This document shows positions 35,159-44,139 of a DNA stretch of 64,000 nt, piece after piece (positions within the stretch are counted from its first letter, which is position 1; every line of letters begins with the position of its first letter). The notes under the pieces were generated by a model. It had not been told where the DNA came from. It worked only from the letters and a program-made list of their open reading frames with translations, and ran no database searches. Made by a program: the position numbers and the translations under genes. This stretch comes from Pseudomonas yangonensis (GTDB lineage: Bacteria > Pseudomonadota > Gammaproteobacteria > Pseudomonadales > Pseudomonadaceae): assembly GCF_009932725.1 (NCBI RefSeq), contig NZ_BLJU01000006.1:1-64000 (forward strand), read 5' to 3'.

Positions 35159-36274
35159 ATGGGACTGTCGTTATGCAGTGTTGGCGTGTGTCTGGCGCTG
35201 GCTGGGGCGTTGGCTGCTGCTCAGGCGCAGCCGATCGGACCGCGGATGCTCGATGTCGAGCCATTCATCGAGCTGCCGCGTGGGGTGCGCTATCCCGAAG
35301 GTCTGGCTGCCAACCCACATAACGGTGAAATCTACGTCGGCACGTTCGATGCCAGGCAGCCCGTCTCCGAGCGTAACAACCAACTGCTTCGTTATGCAGC
35401 TGATGGCCGCCTGCTGGCGCAACGAGCCTTCGGAGATACGCCGCTGACGGGGTTGGGCTACGCCGCTGGCCAGCTGTATATCCTCAATTTTGGTGCCGGT
35501 AAGCTGCAACGCATCGTGGCGGATTTCACTGCGGACAGCCCGCTGGAGGATGTGCTCGATTTCCCGCGGCTAGACCCGCCAGCGCCGGCGGCTCGCGTGG
35601 TGAACAACCCGGACGGCAGCCAGGACCGGATCGAGTTCGCTGCCAGTGGCATGCCTGCTCCCAACGGTCTGGTATTCGCCGGCAATGGCGACCTCTATGT
35701 GTCCGACTCTTTCCAGGGCGCGCTGTATCGAATCGCTGACGCCACGCGCTGCAGACCCTGTTCGCTTGAGGTGCTCTCGCGTGATCCGCTCCTCGCGACG
35801 GCGGGTTTTCTGCCCTTTGGCGCCAATGGACTCGCCCTCGCCGATGGCGAGCGCCATCTCTATATCAACAATGCTGGCGATGGCCGCCTGCTGCGCATGC
35901 CCCTGCCTGCCGGTGAATTGCAGGTGGTCGCCGAAAGCCTGCCCGGTGCCGATGGTCTGCTATTTCACGATGGTCTGCTGTGGTTGCTGGCCAATCAGGT
36001 GGACCTGCTGCTGGGGCTCGATGAGCAAGGGCTGGTGCGTATCCGTGCCGGAGGCTTCCAGGGCCTAAGCGCCAGCGGAGCACCGCTTGGCTTGCTGTTC
36101 CCAGCCAGCAGTGTCGTGCAGGGCGAGTGGATGGTGATCAGTAATCTGGCACTGCCCCTGACTCCCGACGAGGGCGATGAGTGGGAGGAGCAGGTGCAAA
36201 CCTGGAACCTGGTGCGTCTGCGCCTGCCGTCGTCTTCGACCGAGGGAGTGCTCCGCCATGCCGCAACACCCTGA
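35159..36274 (+). CDS. Secreted SMP-30/gluconolactonase-like beta-propeller
   Basis: A 371-aa protein with a signal peptide (about 1-23, ending AAAQAQP) and repeated blades: [88 protein letters not shown]. The pattern NGL-x-F near an acidic turn is typical of SMP-30/NHL-type six-bladed propellers that act as lactonases or arylesterases. Its 3' end overlaps the long start of the next gene. The periplasmic site and the oxidative neighbours suggest detoxification, but the substrate is unknown. Confidence 0.8.
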   Translation: MGLSLCSVGVCLALAGALAAAQAQPIGPRMLDVEPFIELPRGVRYPEGLAANPHNGEIYVGTFDARQPVSERNNQLLRYAADGRLLAQRAFGDTPLTGLGYAAGQLYILNFGAGKLQRIVADFTADSPLEDVLDFPRLDPPAPAARVVNNPDGSQDRIEFAASGMPAPNGLVFAGNGDLYVSDSFQGALYRIADATRCRPCSLEVLSRDPLLATAGFLPFGANGLALADGERHLYINNAGDGRLLRMPLPAGELQVVAESLPGADGLLFHDGLLWLLANQVDLLLGLDEQGLVRIRAGGFQGLSASGAPLGLLFPASSVVQGEWMVISNLALPLTPDEGDEWEEQVQTWNLVRLRLPSSSTEGVLRHAATP

Positions 36275-37244
36275 ACAACCTCTGAATAACGGACGTCGCC
36301 AATTGCTGATCGGTTCTGCCGCGCTGGCAACGGTGATGTTGTTACCCCTGGGCGGCTGTGTTCGGGGCAATACCCTGAGCGTCGCTCGTTCGCAAAACGA
36401 CACTGGAGGGCATAGAACCATGGGCACCATCACCACACGCGACGGTACACAGATCTACTACAAGGATTGGGGCAGCGGGCCGGTCGTGGTGCTTAGCCAC
36501 GGTTGGCCGCTGAATGCGGACAGCTGGGAAGCGCAGATGATGTTCCTGGCCAGCAACGGCTATCGGGTGATCGCCCATGACCGGCGTGGCCACGGTCGTT
36601 CCAGTCAACCCTGGGATGGCAATGAAATGGACACCTATGCCGATGATCTTGCCGCACTGCTCGATCATCTGGATGTACGAGACGCTTCGCTATTCGGGTT
36701 TTCCACCGGTGGGGGCGAGGTGGCACGGTATATCGGCCGGCATGGTACCGCCCGGGTGGCCAAGGCGGGGCTGATTGCCGCGGTTCCACCGCTGATGGTC
36801 AAGACCGAGGCCAATCCCGGCGGGCTGCCTATCTCGGTGTTCGATGGTATTCGCGCGGCATCGCTCGCGGATCGTTCACAGCTCTATCGGGATGTCGCAA
36901 GCGGGCCGTTCTTTGGCTACAACCGGCCAGGAGCCAAGCCTTCGCAGGGGGTGATCGATGCCTTCTGGATGCAAGGCATGATGGCGGGTCACAAGAATGC
37001 CTATGACTGCATCAAGGCTTTCTCCGAAACCGACTTCACCGAAGACCTGAAGAAGTTCGATGTGCCGACGCTAATCCTGCATGGCGACGACGACCAGATC
37101 GTGCCCGTGGACGCTGCTGCCAGAGCTTCGGCCAAGTTGGTGCCACACGCCAAGCTGGTCATCTACCCCGGTGCGCCACACGGCATCACCGACACCCACA
37201 AGGAACAGCTGAGCGCGGACATGCTGGCGTTCCTGCGCAGCTGA
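36258..37244 (+). CDS. Non-haem chloroperoxidase-like alpha/beta hydrolase, probable Tat lipoprotein
   Basis: 328 aa from ATG 36258. An N-terminal extension has twin arginines (R13-R14) and a lipobox-like LGGC (Cys34). The catalytic domain starts at about M55 and is typical of cofactor-free haloperoxidases: nucleophile S149 in GFSTGGG, oxyanion LSHGWP, acid in HGDDDQIVP, base in PHGITDTH. A second ATG (36420) with GGAGGG nine bases upstream would give the usual 274-aa cytoplasmic form. These enzymes make peracids or hydrolyse esters. The gene overlaps the propeller gene by 17 bases. Confidence 0.85.
   Translation: MPQHPEQPLNNGRRQLLIGSAALATVMLLPLGGCVRGNTLSVARSQNDTGGHRTMGTITTRDGTQIYYKDWGSGPVVVLSHGWPLNADSWEAQMMFLASNGYRVIAHDRRGHGRSSQPWDGNEMDTYADDLAALLDHLDVRDASLFGFSTGGGEVARYIGRHGTARVAKAGLIAAVPPLMVKTEANPGGLPISVFDGIRAASLADRSQLYRDVASGPFFGYNRPGAKPSQGVIDAFWMQGMMAGHKNAYDCIKAFSETDFTEDLKKFDVPTLILHGDDDQIVPVDAAARASAKLVPHAKLVIYPGAPHGITDTHKEQLSADMLAFLRS
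36405..36410 (+). promoter_or_regulatory. Internal ribosome-binding site for a second haloperoxidase start
   Basis: GGAGGG nine bases before ATG 36420 is stronger than the site serving the upstream ATG 36258. It would start translation exactly where most family members begin ([11 protein letters not shown]), leaving out the export signal. Confidence 0.6.
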
Positions 37245-37296
37245 GCCCTAAAAGCCCTTTATCCGGTGAAGGGCTCCATGCAAAAAGGAGAACGTC

Positions 37297-37866
37297 ATGA
37301 GTGGCAAGAAGGCTTTGATCGTGGTGGATATCCAGAATGACTACTTCCCCGGGGGCCTATGGACCCTGAGCAAGGTGGAGGCTGCTGCCGCCAAGGCGGC
37401 GCAGGTGATCGCTGCGTTTCGCGAGAGCGGTGACCTGGTGGTGCATATCCGTCATGAGTTCACCAGCCAGGACGCACCATTCTTCCGCCCTGGCAGCGAA
37501 GGCGCCCAGCTGCATGCCAGCGTGATCAACCAGCCAGACGAGCCGGTGGTGCTCAAACACTTCATCAACTCGTTTCGCGAGACCGAGCTCAAACCGATCC
37601 TCGACCAGCATGGCGTCGACGAGGTGATCATCGTCGGCAACATGAGCCACATGTGCGTTGACGGTATTACCCGTGCTGCGGTGGACTTCGACTACCGCAC
37701 CACGGTGCTGCACGACGCCTGCGCCACTCTCGATCTGGAATTTGATGGCGTGAAGGTGCCGGCCGCGCAGGTGCATGCAGCGTTCATGGCAGCGTTGAAG
37801 TTCGGCTATGCACCGGTGATCTCCACGGACGAGTACCTGAGCCAGCACTTCAGGAGCGCAGCATGA
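37297..37866 (+). CDS. Isochorismatase-family cysteine hydrolase
   Basis: A 189-aa protein with the family triad: D11 in VVDIQNDYF, K87 in VLKHF, and C120 in GNMSHMCVDGITRAAVDFDY. AAAAAGGAG before ATG 37297 gives a good start. It follows the haloperoxidase gene by 52 bases, which contain a small AGCCCTT/AAGGGCT hairpin, and overlaps the next gene by 4 bases. The family hydrolyses amides or vinyl ethers (nicotinamidase, isochorismate, carbamates); the substrate is not clear here. Confidence 0.9.
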   Translation: MSGKKALIVVDIQNDYFPGGLWTLSKVEAAAAKAAQVIAAFRESGDLVVHIRHEFTSQDAPFFRPGSEGAQLHASVINQPDEPVVLKHFINSFRETELKPILDQHGVDEVIIVGNMSHMCVDGITRAAVDFDYRTTVLHDACATLDLEFDGVKVPAAQVHAAFMAALKFGYAPVISTDEYLSQHFRSAA

Positions 37867-38597
37867 AAGCCCCGCTTGCGTTCGTGCTTGCCGCCGCCGC
37901 TGGGGTGGTCGGGGCTCATGGTCCAACGGGCATTCACAGTGAAAGGACCGAGAAGGTCGAGGCGGCTTTCGACCTGGTGCAGACCCGCGTGTTCAAGCAG
38001 GGTAGCGATCTGGTCTTCGAGCAGTTGGTCGATGGTGAAGCCGGCAGCCGTCTGCCGGCAGCCAAGGGCAGCTTTGCCGGCTCCGAGGTCTACAGCTACG
38101 TCTGGCCGACCAGTCTGGATAGCGGCGCGGTGGGCTTCGAGCAGGCGTCGGGCATTCTCGCGCTGGCGCTGACCTCGCACCCGGATTTTGACGATACGCC
38201 GCAGCTCGATGAAAACGGTGATGGCGACAAGGGCAACGATGGCGGCCTGTGGCACTCGCACTGGGTGGTACTGACCAAGGAGGCCAGCTGTGGGCCCAGT
38301 GGCCTGAAGGTACGGGATATTCCCGAGGGTGCCAAACCCAAGCTGCCCGCTACCTGGCCGGGGGTACCGCTGTACATCGATTCGCCAGGCTATGACCTGA
38401 GCGTTGAGAACGACGCGGCGCAGATTCGTGTTCCGCTAGCGGCTGTAGGGTTCCCCGCAAGTTTCAACTACGACGGCGTAACCGCTGCATTGAAGGTGAA
38501 TGCGGATTTGCATGACCCACTGCTGTGCGTTGCCAGCGTCTGGGATATCGCCTCGGGTGACCTGTCTTTGCCCGCGACCTGGAAGACCTCGGAGTAA
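37863..38597 (+). CDS. Secreted protein of unknown function with acidic loop
   Basis: A 244-aa protein with a short signal peptide (about 1-18, ending VVGA-H). An acidic stretch DENGDGDKGNDG (about 116-127) looks like a calcium-binding loop and is followed by WHSHW, whose histidines could bind metal. The rest is beta-rich, with two widely spaced cysteines. It overlaps the isochorismatase-family gene by 4 bases and lies 86 bases before the catalase gene, so it is probably co-expressed with both. No family recognised. Confidence 0.7.
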   Translation: MKAPLAFVLAAAAGVVGAHGPTGIHSERTEKVEAAFDLVQTRVFKQGSDLVFEQLVDGEAGSRLPAAKGSFAGSEVYSYVWPTSLDSGAVGFEQASGILALALTSHPDFDDTPQLDENGDGDKGNDGGLWHSHWVVLTKEASCGPSGLKVRDIPEGAKPKLPATWPGVPLYIDSPGYDLSVENDAAQIRVPLAAVGFPASFNYDGVTAALKVNADLHDPLLCVASVWDIASGDLSLPATWKTSE

Positions 38598-38683
38598 TCC
38601 ATCGTGAACGATTGTCGGCTGCCGTCCCGCTGGCAGCTGACGTTCGCCCCTTGTTTGGCGCATTCGTTTGAGGAGTACCTGTT

Positions 38684-40123
38684 ATGTCCAAGCAGAAGCT
38701 GACCCATGCTACCGGGGCGCCGGTGGTAGACAACCTCAACATCCAGACTGCCGGGCCGCGTGGGCCAGCCTTGCTGCAGGACATCTGGCTGATCGAGAAG
38801 CTTGCCCATTTCGACCGCGAGGTGATTCCCGAGCGACGCATGCATGCCAAGGGAGCAGGGGCCTACGGCACCTTCACCGTGACGGGCGATGTCAGCCGTT
38901 TCACCCGCGCCAGTCTGTTTGCCTCGGTCGGCAAAGAGACACCGGTGTTCGTGCGTTTCTCCACGGTGGCCGGGGAGCGCGGTGCCGCTGATGCCGAGCG
39001 TGATATCCGTGGGTTTGCCGTGAAGTTCTACACCGATGAAGGTAACTGGGATCTGGTCGGCAATAACACCCCGGTGTTCTTCTTCCGTGACCCGATGCGT
39101 TTTCCCGATCTCAATCACGCAGTCAAGCGTGATCCACGCAGCGGCCTGCGCAGTGCCAGCAACAACTGGGACTTCTGGAGTCTGCTACCCGAGGCTCTGC
39201 ATCAGGTCACCATTACCATGAGTGACCGGGGCATTCCGCGCAGCTACCGGCATATGCACGGATTTGGCAGTCATACCTTCAGCCTGATTAACGCCAGCAA
39301 TCAACGGGTCTGGGTCAAGTTCCACCTGCGCTGCCAGCAGGGTATCGAGAATCTGAGTGACGCCGAGGCTGCTGGTGTGATCGGCGTTGACCGCGAAAGC
39401 CATTTGCGCGACCTCTATATGAGCATCGGGCAGGGTGACTATCCACGCTGGAAACTGTGCATCCAGGTGATGACCGAGGAGCAGGCCAACCGGCACCCGC
39501 ATAATCCCTTCGACCTGACCAAAGTCTGGTCGCATGCGGATTACCCCTTGATCGAGGTGGGCGTGCTGGAACTCAATCGCAACCCGGACAATCATTTCGC
39601 CGAGGTGGAGCAGGCTGCATTCTCGCCGGCCAACGTGGTGCCCGGAATTGGTTTTTCGCCGGACAAGATGCTACAGGCGCGCCTGTTCTCCTACGGCGAT
39701 AGCCAGCGCTATCGGTTGGGTGTCAATTTCAACCTGATCCCGGTGAACGCTCCTCGTTGCCCGTACCACAGCTACCATCGAGACGGGCAGATGCGCACCG
39801 ACGGCAATCAGGGCTCGACCATCGCTCATTACCCCAACAGCCAGGGCGAGTGGGAGGATCGGCAGGAGCTACGTGAGCCGGCGCTGGAGCTGGAGGGCGC
39901 TGCGACCAACTGGGACCACCGGGTGGACAATGATCACTATCAGCAGCCCGGGGATCTGTTCCGGCTGATGAGCCCTGCGCAGCGGCAGGCGCTGTTCGAG
40001 AACACAGCCAGGGCGATGAGCGACGCACCCGAGCAGGTCAAACGCCGTCATATCGGTAACTGCAACAAGGCCGATCCGGCTTATGGCGCCGGGGTGGCCA
40101 GGGCGTTGGGTTTGGGGGACTGA
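38684..40123 (+). CDS. Monofunctional haem catalase (small subunit)
   Basis: A 479-aa catalase with catalytic His54 (ERRMHAKG), Asn127 ([10 protein letters not shown]) and the proximal Tyr near residue 337 in [14 protein letters not shown]. The small-subunit length and the NADPH-binding-type C-terminus fit the KatA-like clade. There is no signal peptide. It decomposes hydrogen peroxide in the cytoplasm. It follows the secreted unknown by 86 bases, including a GTCGGCTGCC/GGCAGCTGAC hairpin, and ends at a strong bidirectional terminator. Confidence 0.95.
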   Translation: MSKQKLTHATGAPVVDNLNIQTAGPRGPALLQDIWLIEKLAHFDREVIPERRMHAKGAGAYGTFTVTGDVSRFTRASLFASVGKETPVFVRFSTVAGERGAADAERDIRGFAVKFYTDEGNWDLVGNNTPVFFFRDPMRFPDLNHAVKRDPRSGLRSASNNWDFWSLLPEALHQVTITMSDRGIPRSYRHMHGFGSHTFSLINASNQRVWVKFHLRCQQGIENLSDAEAAGVIGVDRESHLRDLYMSIGQGDYPRWKLCIQVMTEEQANRHPHNPFDLTKVWSHADYPLIEVGVLELNRNPDNHFAEVEQAAFSPANVVPGIGFSPDKMLQARLFSYGDSQRYRLGVNFNLIPVNAPRCPYHSYHRDGQMRTDGNQGSTIAHYPNSQGEWEDRQELREPALELEGAATNWDHRVDNDHYQQPGDLFRLMSPAQRQALFENTARAMSDAPEQVKRRHIGNCNKADPAYGAGVARALGLGD

Positions 40124-40136
40124 ACAGGGGAACATG

Positions 40137-40167
40137 AAAAAGGCGAAGCCACGGGCTTCGCCTTTTT
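40137..40167. terminator. Bidirectional terminator between catalase and rhlB
   Basis: A perfect 14-bp stem (AAAAAGGCGAAGCC / GGCTTCGCCTTTTT) with a 3-base loop lies between convergent genes and carries A/T runs on both sides. Confidence 0.93.
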
Positions 40168-40180
40168 GCTTGCTGCCGGC

Positions 40181-41629
40181 TCAGTGCCTGCGCGGCACCG
40201 GCTTGAGCAGTTCGTCCGGTGGCATCTCGCACTGGATCTTGCGGCCGATCAGCGCTTCGATCGGCGGCAGGGCGAAGGCGTCGTCCTCGCCGGCGAAGCT
40301 GATCGAGGTGCCGCTGGTGCCGGCGCGGCCGGTACGGCCGATGCGATGCACGTAGTCGTCCGGGTCTTCCGGCAGGGTGAAGTTGATCACGTGGCTGATG
40401 CCGTCGACATGGATGCCGCGGCCGGCCACATCGGTAGCCACCAGCACACGGATATGCCCGGCGCGGAAGCCTTCGAGCACCTTGATGCGCTTGTGCTGCG
40501 GCACGTCACCGGACATCTGCGCGGCGCTGACGCCGTCGCGGGTCAGGCGTTCCTCGATGCGGCGCACTTCGTCCTTGCGGTTGGCGAAGACCATCACCCG
40601 GTCCCAGGCGTTCTGCGTGATCAGGTTATAGAGCAGCTTGTATTTGTCGCTGGAGGCCACGGCGTAGACGTGCTGTTCGACGGTGTCGCTGGCAACGTTT
40701 TCCGGCTCGATCTCGACGATGGCCGGGTTGACCGTCCACTGCTTGGCCAGGTTCATCACGTCGTCGGTGAAGGTGGCGGAGAACAGCAGGGTCTGGCGGT
40801 CGCCCTTCATCGGCGTCTGGCGGATGATCTGGCGTACCTGCGGGATGAAGCCCATGTCGAGCATGCGGTCGGCTTCATCGAGCACCATCACCTCGACCAT
40901 GTCCAGGTGCACTTCGCCGCGCTGATTGAAGTCCAGCAGGCGGCCCGGGGTAGCCACGAGGATGTCGCAGAAACGCGATTCCAGCTGCTTGAGCTGCTTG
41001 TCGAAGTCCATGCCGCCGACGAAGCTCATGACGTTGAGCTTGGTGTACTTGGTCAGCTCGGCGGCGTCCTTGGCGATCTGCACCACCAGCTCGCGGGTCG
41101 GCGCGATGATTAGCGCACGCGGCTCGCCCATGTAGCGCTCTTTCGGCGGCGGGGTCTGCAGCAGCTGGGTGATGATCGAGATAAGGAAGGCGGCGGTCTT
41201 GCCGGTGCCGGTCTGGGCGCGGCCGATGGCGTCCTGGCCCTTGAGGGTGTAACCCAGCACGCCGGCCTGGATCGGCGTGCAGTAGGGGAAGCCGAGGTCG
41301 TGGATGGCGTGCATCAGCTCGGGGGCGAGCTTGAAGTCATGGAAGCGCGTCTTGCCTTCGGCCGGTTCGACCACGAAATCTTCCAGCTTCCAGGTATCGA
41401 CCGGTTTGGCCGGGCGCTCGCGGCGCGGCTTGTCGGCTTTCGGCGGGCGCGGCTGTTGTGGCGCGGGGCTGTCGCTCACGGTCTCGCTGGCTGGGCGGGC
41501 GGGCTTGTTCTTGCGGGGACGCTTGTCGTCGGCGCCACGGCTCTGGGCGGGCGCTGCTGCGGGTGACGGCGCTGGTTGCGGCTGCTCGTCTTCGGCTTTG
41601 CCGAACATTTTCTTGAGTGCTTTGAGCAC
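40181..41629 (-). CDS. rhlB: DEAD-box RNA helicase RhlB
   Basis: 482 aa. A basic, Pro/Ala/Lys-rich N-terminal extension (about 1-90) precedes the helicase core. This contains the Q motif with TPIQ (about 118-121), AQTGTGKT (138-145), [18 protein letters not shown] (VLDEADRML, near 250), SATF, and motif [10 protein letters not shown]. RhlB unwinds RNA and in E. coli feeds the degradosome. Length and extension match pseudomonad RhlB. Confidence 0.93.
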   Translation of the reverse strand: MLKALKKMFGKAEDEQPQPAPSPAAAPAQSRGADDKRPRKNKPARPASETVSDSPAPQQPRPPKADKPRRERPAKPVDTWKLEDFVVEPAEGKTRFHDFKLAPELMHAIHDLGFPYCTPIQAGVLGYTLKGQDAIGRAQTGTGKTAAFLISIITQLLQTPPPKERYMGEPRALIIAPTRELVVQIAKDAAELTKYTKLNVMSFVGGMDFDKQLKQLESRFCDILVATPGRLLDFNQRGEVHLDMVEVMVLDEADRMLDMGFIPQVRQIIRQTPMKGDRQTLLFSATFTDDVMNLAKQWTVNPAIVEIEPENVASDTVEQHVYAVASSDKYKLLYNLITQNAWDRVMVFANRKDEVRRIEERLTRDGVSAAQMSGDVPQHKRIKVLEGFRAGHIRVLVATDVAGRGIHVDGISHVINFTLPEDPDDYVHRIGRTGRAGTSGTSISFAGEDDAFALPPIEALIGRKIQCEMPPDELLKPVPRRH

Positions 41630-41740
41630 GGGCTTCTCATCGACTGGTTAAGGAGTGAACGCTCGCCAGTGTAATGCAAGACGCGGGCGTGGCGAAGTGC
41701 TTCGCTCGCGTCTGTCAAGCGTACTGCGCGACGAGACCAC

Positions 41741-42904
41741 TCATCGCTCCGGCAGGCTGGTCAACAGCAGGCGCTGGACATTGCCGCCCATGATCGCGGC
41801 GATGGCAGCGTTGTCGAATCCGGCTTCTTGCAGGCCTTCGGTGATCTGCGCCAAACCGGTGACATCGAAGGGTGTATGTACGGTGCCGTTGAAGTCCGAG
41901 CCCAGGGCGACATGCTCGATGCCGACCTTGTCTGCGGTGTAGCGGATGGCCTTGACGATGGCCGCCACCGAGGTGTCGCACACTGCGGTGCTCCAGTAGC
42001 CGATGCCAATCACCCCGCCTGTGGCAGCGATGGCCTGCAGGTGCCTGTCGCTGAGGTTGCGGGTACCGGGACAGGTGCCCTCGACCCCGGTATGGGAAAC
42101 CAGCACCGGACGCTTGGCCATGGCCAATACGTCGTCGATCAGCGGGCGCGAGGCGTGGGCCAGGTCCACCAGCATGGATTTTTCTTCCAGCCGGGTAATC
42201 ACCTGGCGACCCAGCGGGGTCAGGCCGCCTTTCCCCAGGCCGTGGGCCGAGCCACCGACTTCGTTGTCGAAAAAGTGAGTCAGCCCGGCGATGCGAAAGC
42301 CCGCGTCGTAGAGCACGTCGACATTCTTCAACTGGTTCTCGATGGGTTGCAGGCCCTCGGTGGCGAGCAGGGCGGCGACGCGGCGCGGGTCCTTCTCCCA
42401 GGCTTCGATGAAGTGGGCAAGATCGCCGTGGCTGCGGATCAGCACCAGGCGGCCGTCGCTGCCAGCGGCGGCGTCCTGAAGTTTCTGTGCCTGATACAGC
42501 GCGCGTTGCAGCAGGCTGTTCCAGGTTTCCCGCGGCCAGCGCTGAGCCATGGCCAGCAGGGTGATGTTGTCGCTGTCGGCGCCGTTGCTTTCCATGTTCA
42601 GGCCGCGCGGGGTCTTGGTCACGGTGGAGAACACCTGCAGGCCGAGGCGGCCTTCGAGCATACGCGGCAGGTCGGAGTGGCCGTAATCGTAGCGTTTGAG
42701 CAGATCGCGTTCCCACAGCAGGGCGTCGTCGTGCAGATCGGCGACGAACAGGCCCTGGTGGAGCTTTTGCGCGCTGGCGCTGGCCGGATAGGGTGGTGGG
42801 CTGGCGACACTATTCATCTGCGCATCGATCACCCGAGGCAGGCCGAGCACGGCGAGAGCAGAGAGGGGGACCAGCAGAAGCAGGGCGATCAGCAGTTTGC
42901 GCAT
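41741..42904 (-). CDS. Membrane dipeptidase (M19 family)
   Basis: 387 aa from ATG 42904 (MRKLLIALLLLVPLSALAVLG), giving an N-terminal signal or anchor; an ATG 18 bases earlier is also possible. The M19 zinc-site motifs are present in order: ADLHDD (His-x-Asp type, about 55-60), LATEG (bridging Glu), LTHFFDN, LVDLAHAS, VSHTG, and GSDFNG. These dipeptidases hydrolyse dipeptides or related lactone/amide substrates on the periplasmic side. It stands alone with unknown regulation. Confidence 0.9.
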   Translation of the reverse strand: MRKLLIALLLLVPLSALAVLGLPRVIDAQMNSVASPPPYPASASAQKLHQGLFVADLHDDALLWERDLLKRYDYGHSDLPRMLEGRLGLQVFSTVTKTPRGLNMESNGADSDNITLLAMAQRWPRETWNSLLQRALYQAQKLQDAAAGSDGRLVLIRSHGDLAHFIEAWEKDPRRVAALLATEGLQPIENQLKNVDVLYDAGFRIAGLTHFFDNEVGGSAHGLGKGGLTPLGRQVITRLEEKSMLVDLAHASRPLIDDVLAMAKRPVLVSHTGVEGTCPGTRNLSDRHLQAIAATGGVIGIGYWSTAVCDTSVAAIVKAIRYTADKVGIEHVALGSDFNGTVHTPFDVTGLAQITEGLQEAGFDNAAIAAIMGGNVQRLLLTSLPER

Positions 42905-43010
42905 GAGTAGCCATCCGGGCATGTTGTTATGCCGCGCACTCTAGCAGGGAAACGCGGCATTCTGCGCACCCAGCGCCGGGTTTTGCCTGGCGCCGCGACT
43001 TCAGGACGGC

Positions 43011-43949
43011 TCAGCCGCAGAGGCAGTTTCGCCCTTGCTGCTTGGCCTGGTAGAGCGCCGCATCGGCACGTGCGATCAGGCCCTGCAGGCTGTCCTGGCG
43101 CTGTATCTGTGCCATGCCGATGGAGATGGTGACGCCGGGCAACACGCCAACCGGTGAGTAGAACGAGGCGATCTGTTCCATGCTGACGCGCAGGCGTTCG
43201 CCAATGCCACGTGCGGCCTCGGCGGCAATCTCCGGGAGAAGGATGACGAACTCTTCGCCGCCGAAACGGATCAGGCTGTCCTTGGGTCTGAGCTGGCTGC
43301 TCAGGGTGTGCGCCACCATGCACAGCGCGTAATCGCCGGCGAGGTGACCATGCTGATCGTTGTAGGCCTTGAAGTGGTCGACATCCAGCATCAACAGCGA
43401 CATGGGTTCATCGTTGAAGGCGCAGCGGGTACTTTCTCGCTCGAACACGTGTTCCAGCCAGCGCCGGTTGAAGCAGCCGGTCAGCGTATCGACGTTGGCG
43501 TTCTGCTCGCTGTCAAGAATCTTTCGATTGCCCTTGCGCACACGGTCGCAGAGCAGCTCCAGCAGGTTCTGCATCATCTGTGGGGATCGCTGAAACAGCG
43601 CCACCAGAGACTCCCGATGCAGGCGCAGCACGATGGAGGCGCGCTCCGCCACCACATAGGCAGAGGGATGTTCGTTATCGATGAAGCTGATTTCGCCGGC
43701 GCAGTCTCCGACTTCGAGAGTGCTGACGGCCTGGTTGTCCAGGGAGCCCAGATAGACGCGCAGCTGGCCCTCTATCAATAGATAAAGGTGCTGGTTGCGG
43801 TTGAATGGGGAGAGCAAGACTTCGCCTGCTTCCAGCTCGCAGGCGCGAAATTCCCGCAGCAACTGATCGAGGCTGCTGGTGGCGACGTTCTGAAAGAGTC
43901 GCAACTGCTGAACTTGCTGCAGGTCTGCCTGCCAGTGCGCCGGTTTCAT
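43011..43949 (-). CDS. Diguanylate cyclase with cyclic-nucleotide-binding domain
   Basis: 312 aa from ATG 43949. An N-terminal cNMP/CRP-type sensor domain (about 15-130, with GEVLLSPFNRNQHLYLLIEGQLRVY and GEISFID) is followed by a GGDEF domain with active motif GGEEF at 230-234. An RxxD inhibitory site (221-224) lies five residues upstream. All parts for c-di-GMP synthesis and product inhibition are intact. There is no membrane segment, so it is cytoplasmic. The ligand of the sensor is not known. No operon partner is apparent. Confidence 0.93.
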   Translation of the reverse strand: MKPAHWQADLQQVQQLRLFQNVATSSLDQLLREFRACELEAGEVLLSPFNRNQHLYLLIEGQLRVYLGSLDNQAVSTLEVGDCAGEISFIDNEHPSAYVVAERASIVLRLHRESLVALFQRSPQMMQNLLELLCDRVRKGNRKILDSEQNANVDTLTGCFNRRWLEHVFERESTRCAFNDEPMSLLMLDVDHFKAYNDQHGHLAGDYALCMVAHTLSSQLRPKDSLIRFGGEEFVILLPEIAAEAARGIGERLRVSMEQIASFYSPVGVLPGVTISIGMAQIQRQDSLQGLIARADAALYQAKQQGRNCLCG

Positions 43950-44139
43950 CGCAATCTCGTCGGGCCTGGTCGGGCGAATGCGCCGGAGGGCACCACCGAC
44001 GCTCCTTGTCGTGTCTACGGATGGCCTCGACATTATTCCCACGCTCAAGGCGTGGCAATGCCTCCCTGGAATCGGACCGACCAGTGGCGGCACGAAAGTG
44101 CAAAGTTGTTAACTGGTGCGCGTCCCTGCGCGCTCTGGA

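Noticed and set aside
37252..37275. Hairpin AGCCCTT/AAGGGCT as a terminator between the haloperoxidase and isochorismatase-family genes.
   Set aside because: The stem is only 7 bp and no T-run follows, so termination is unlikely.
43950..44139. Possible small gene between the diguanylate cyclase and acyl-CoA synthetase genes.
   Set aside because: No open frame there has a plausible start, codon pattern or similarity; it is probably promoter and spacer DNA.
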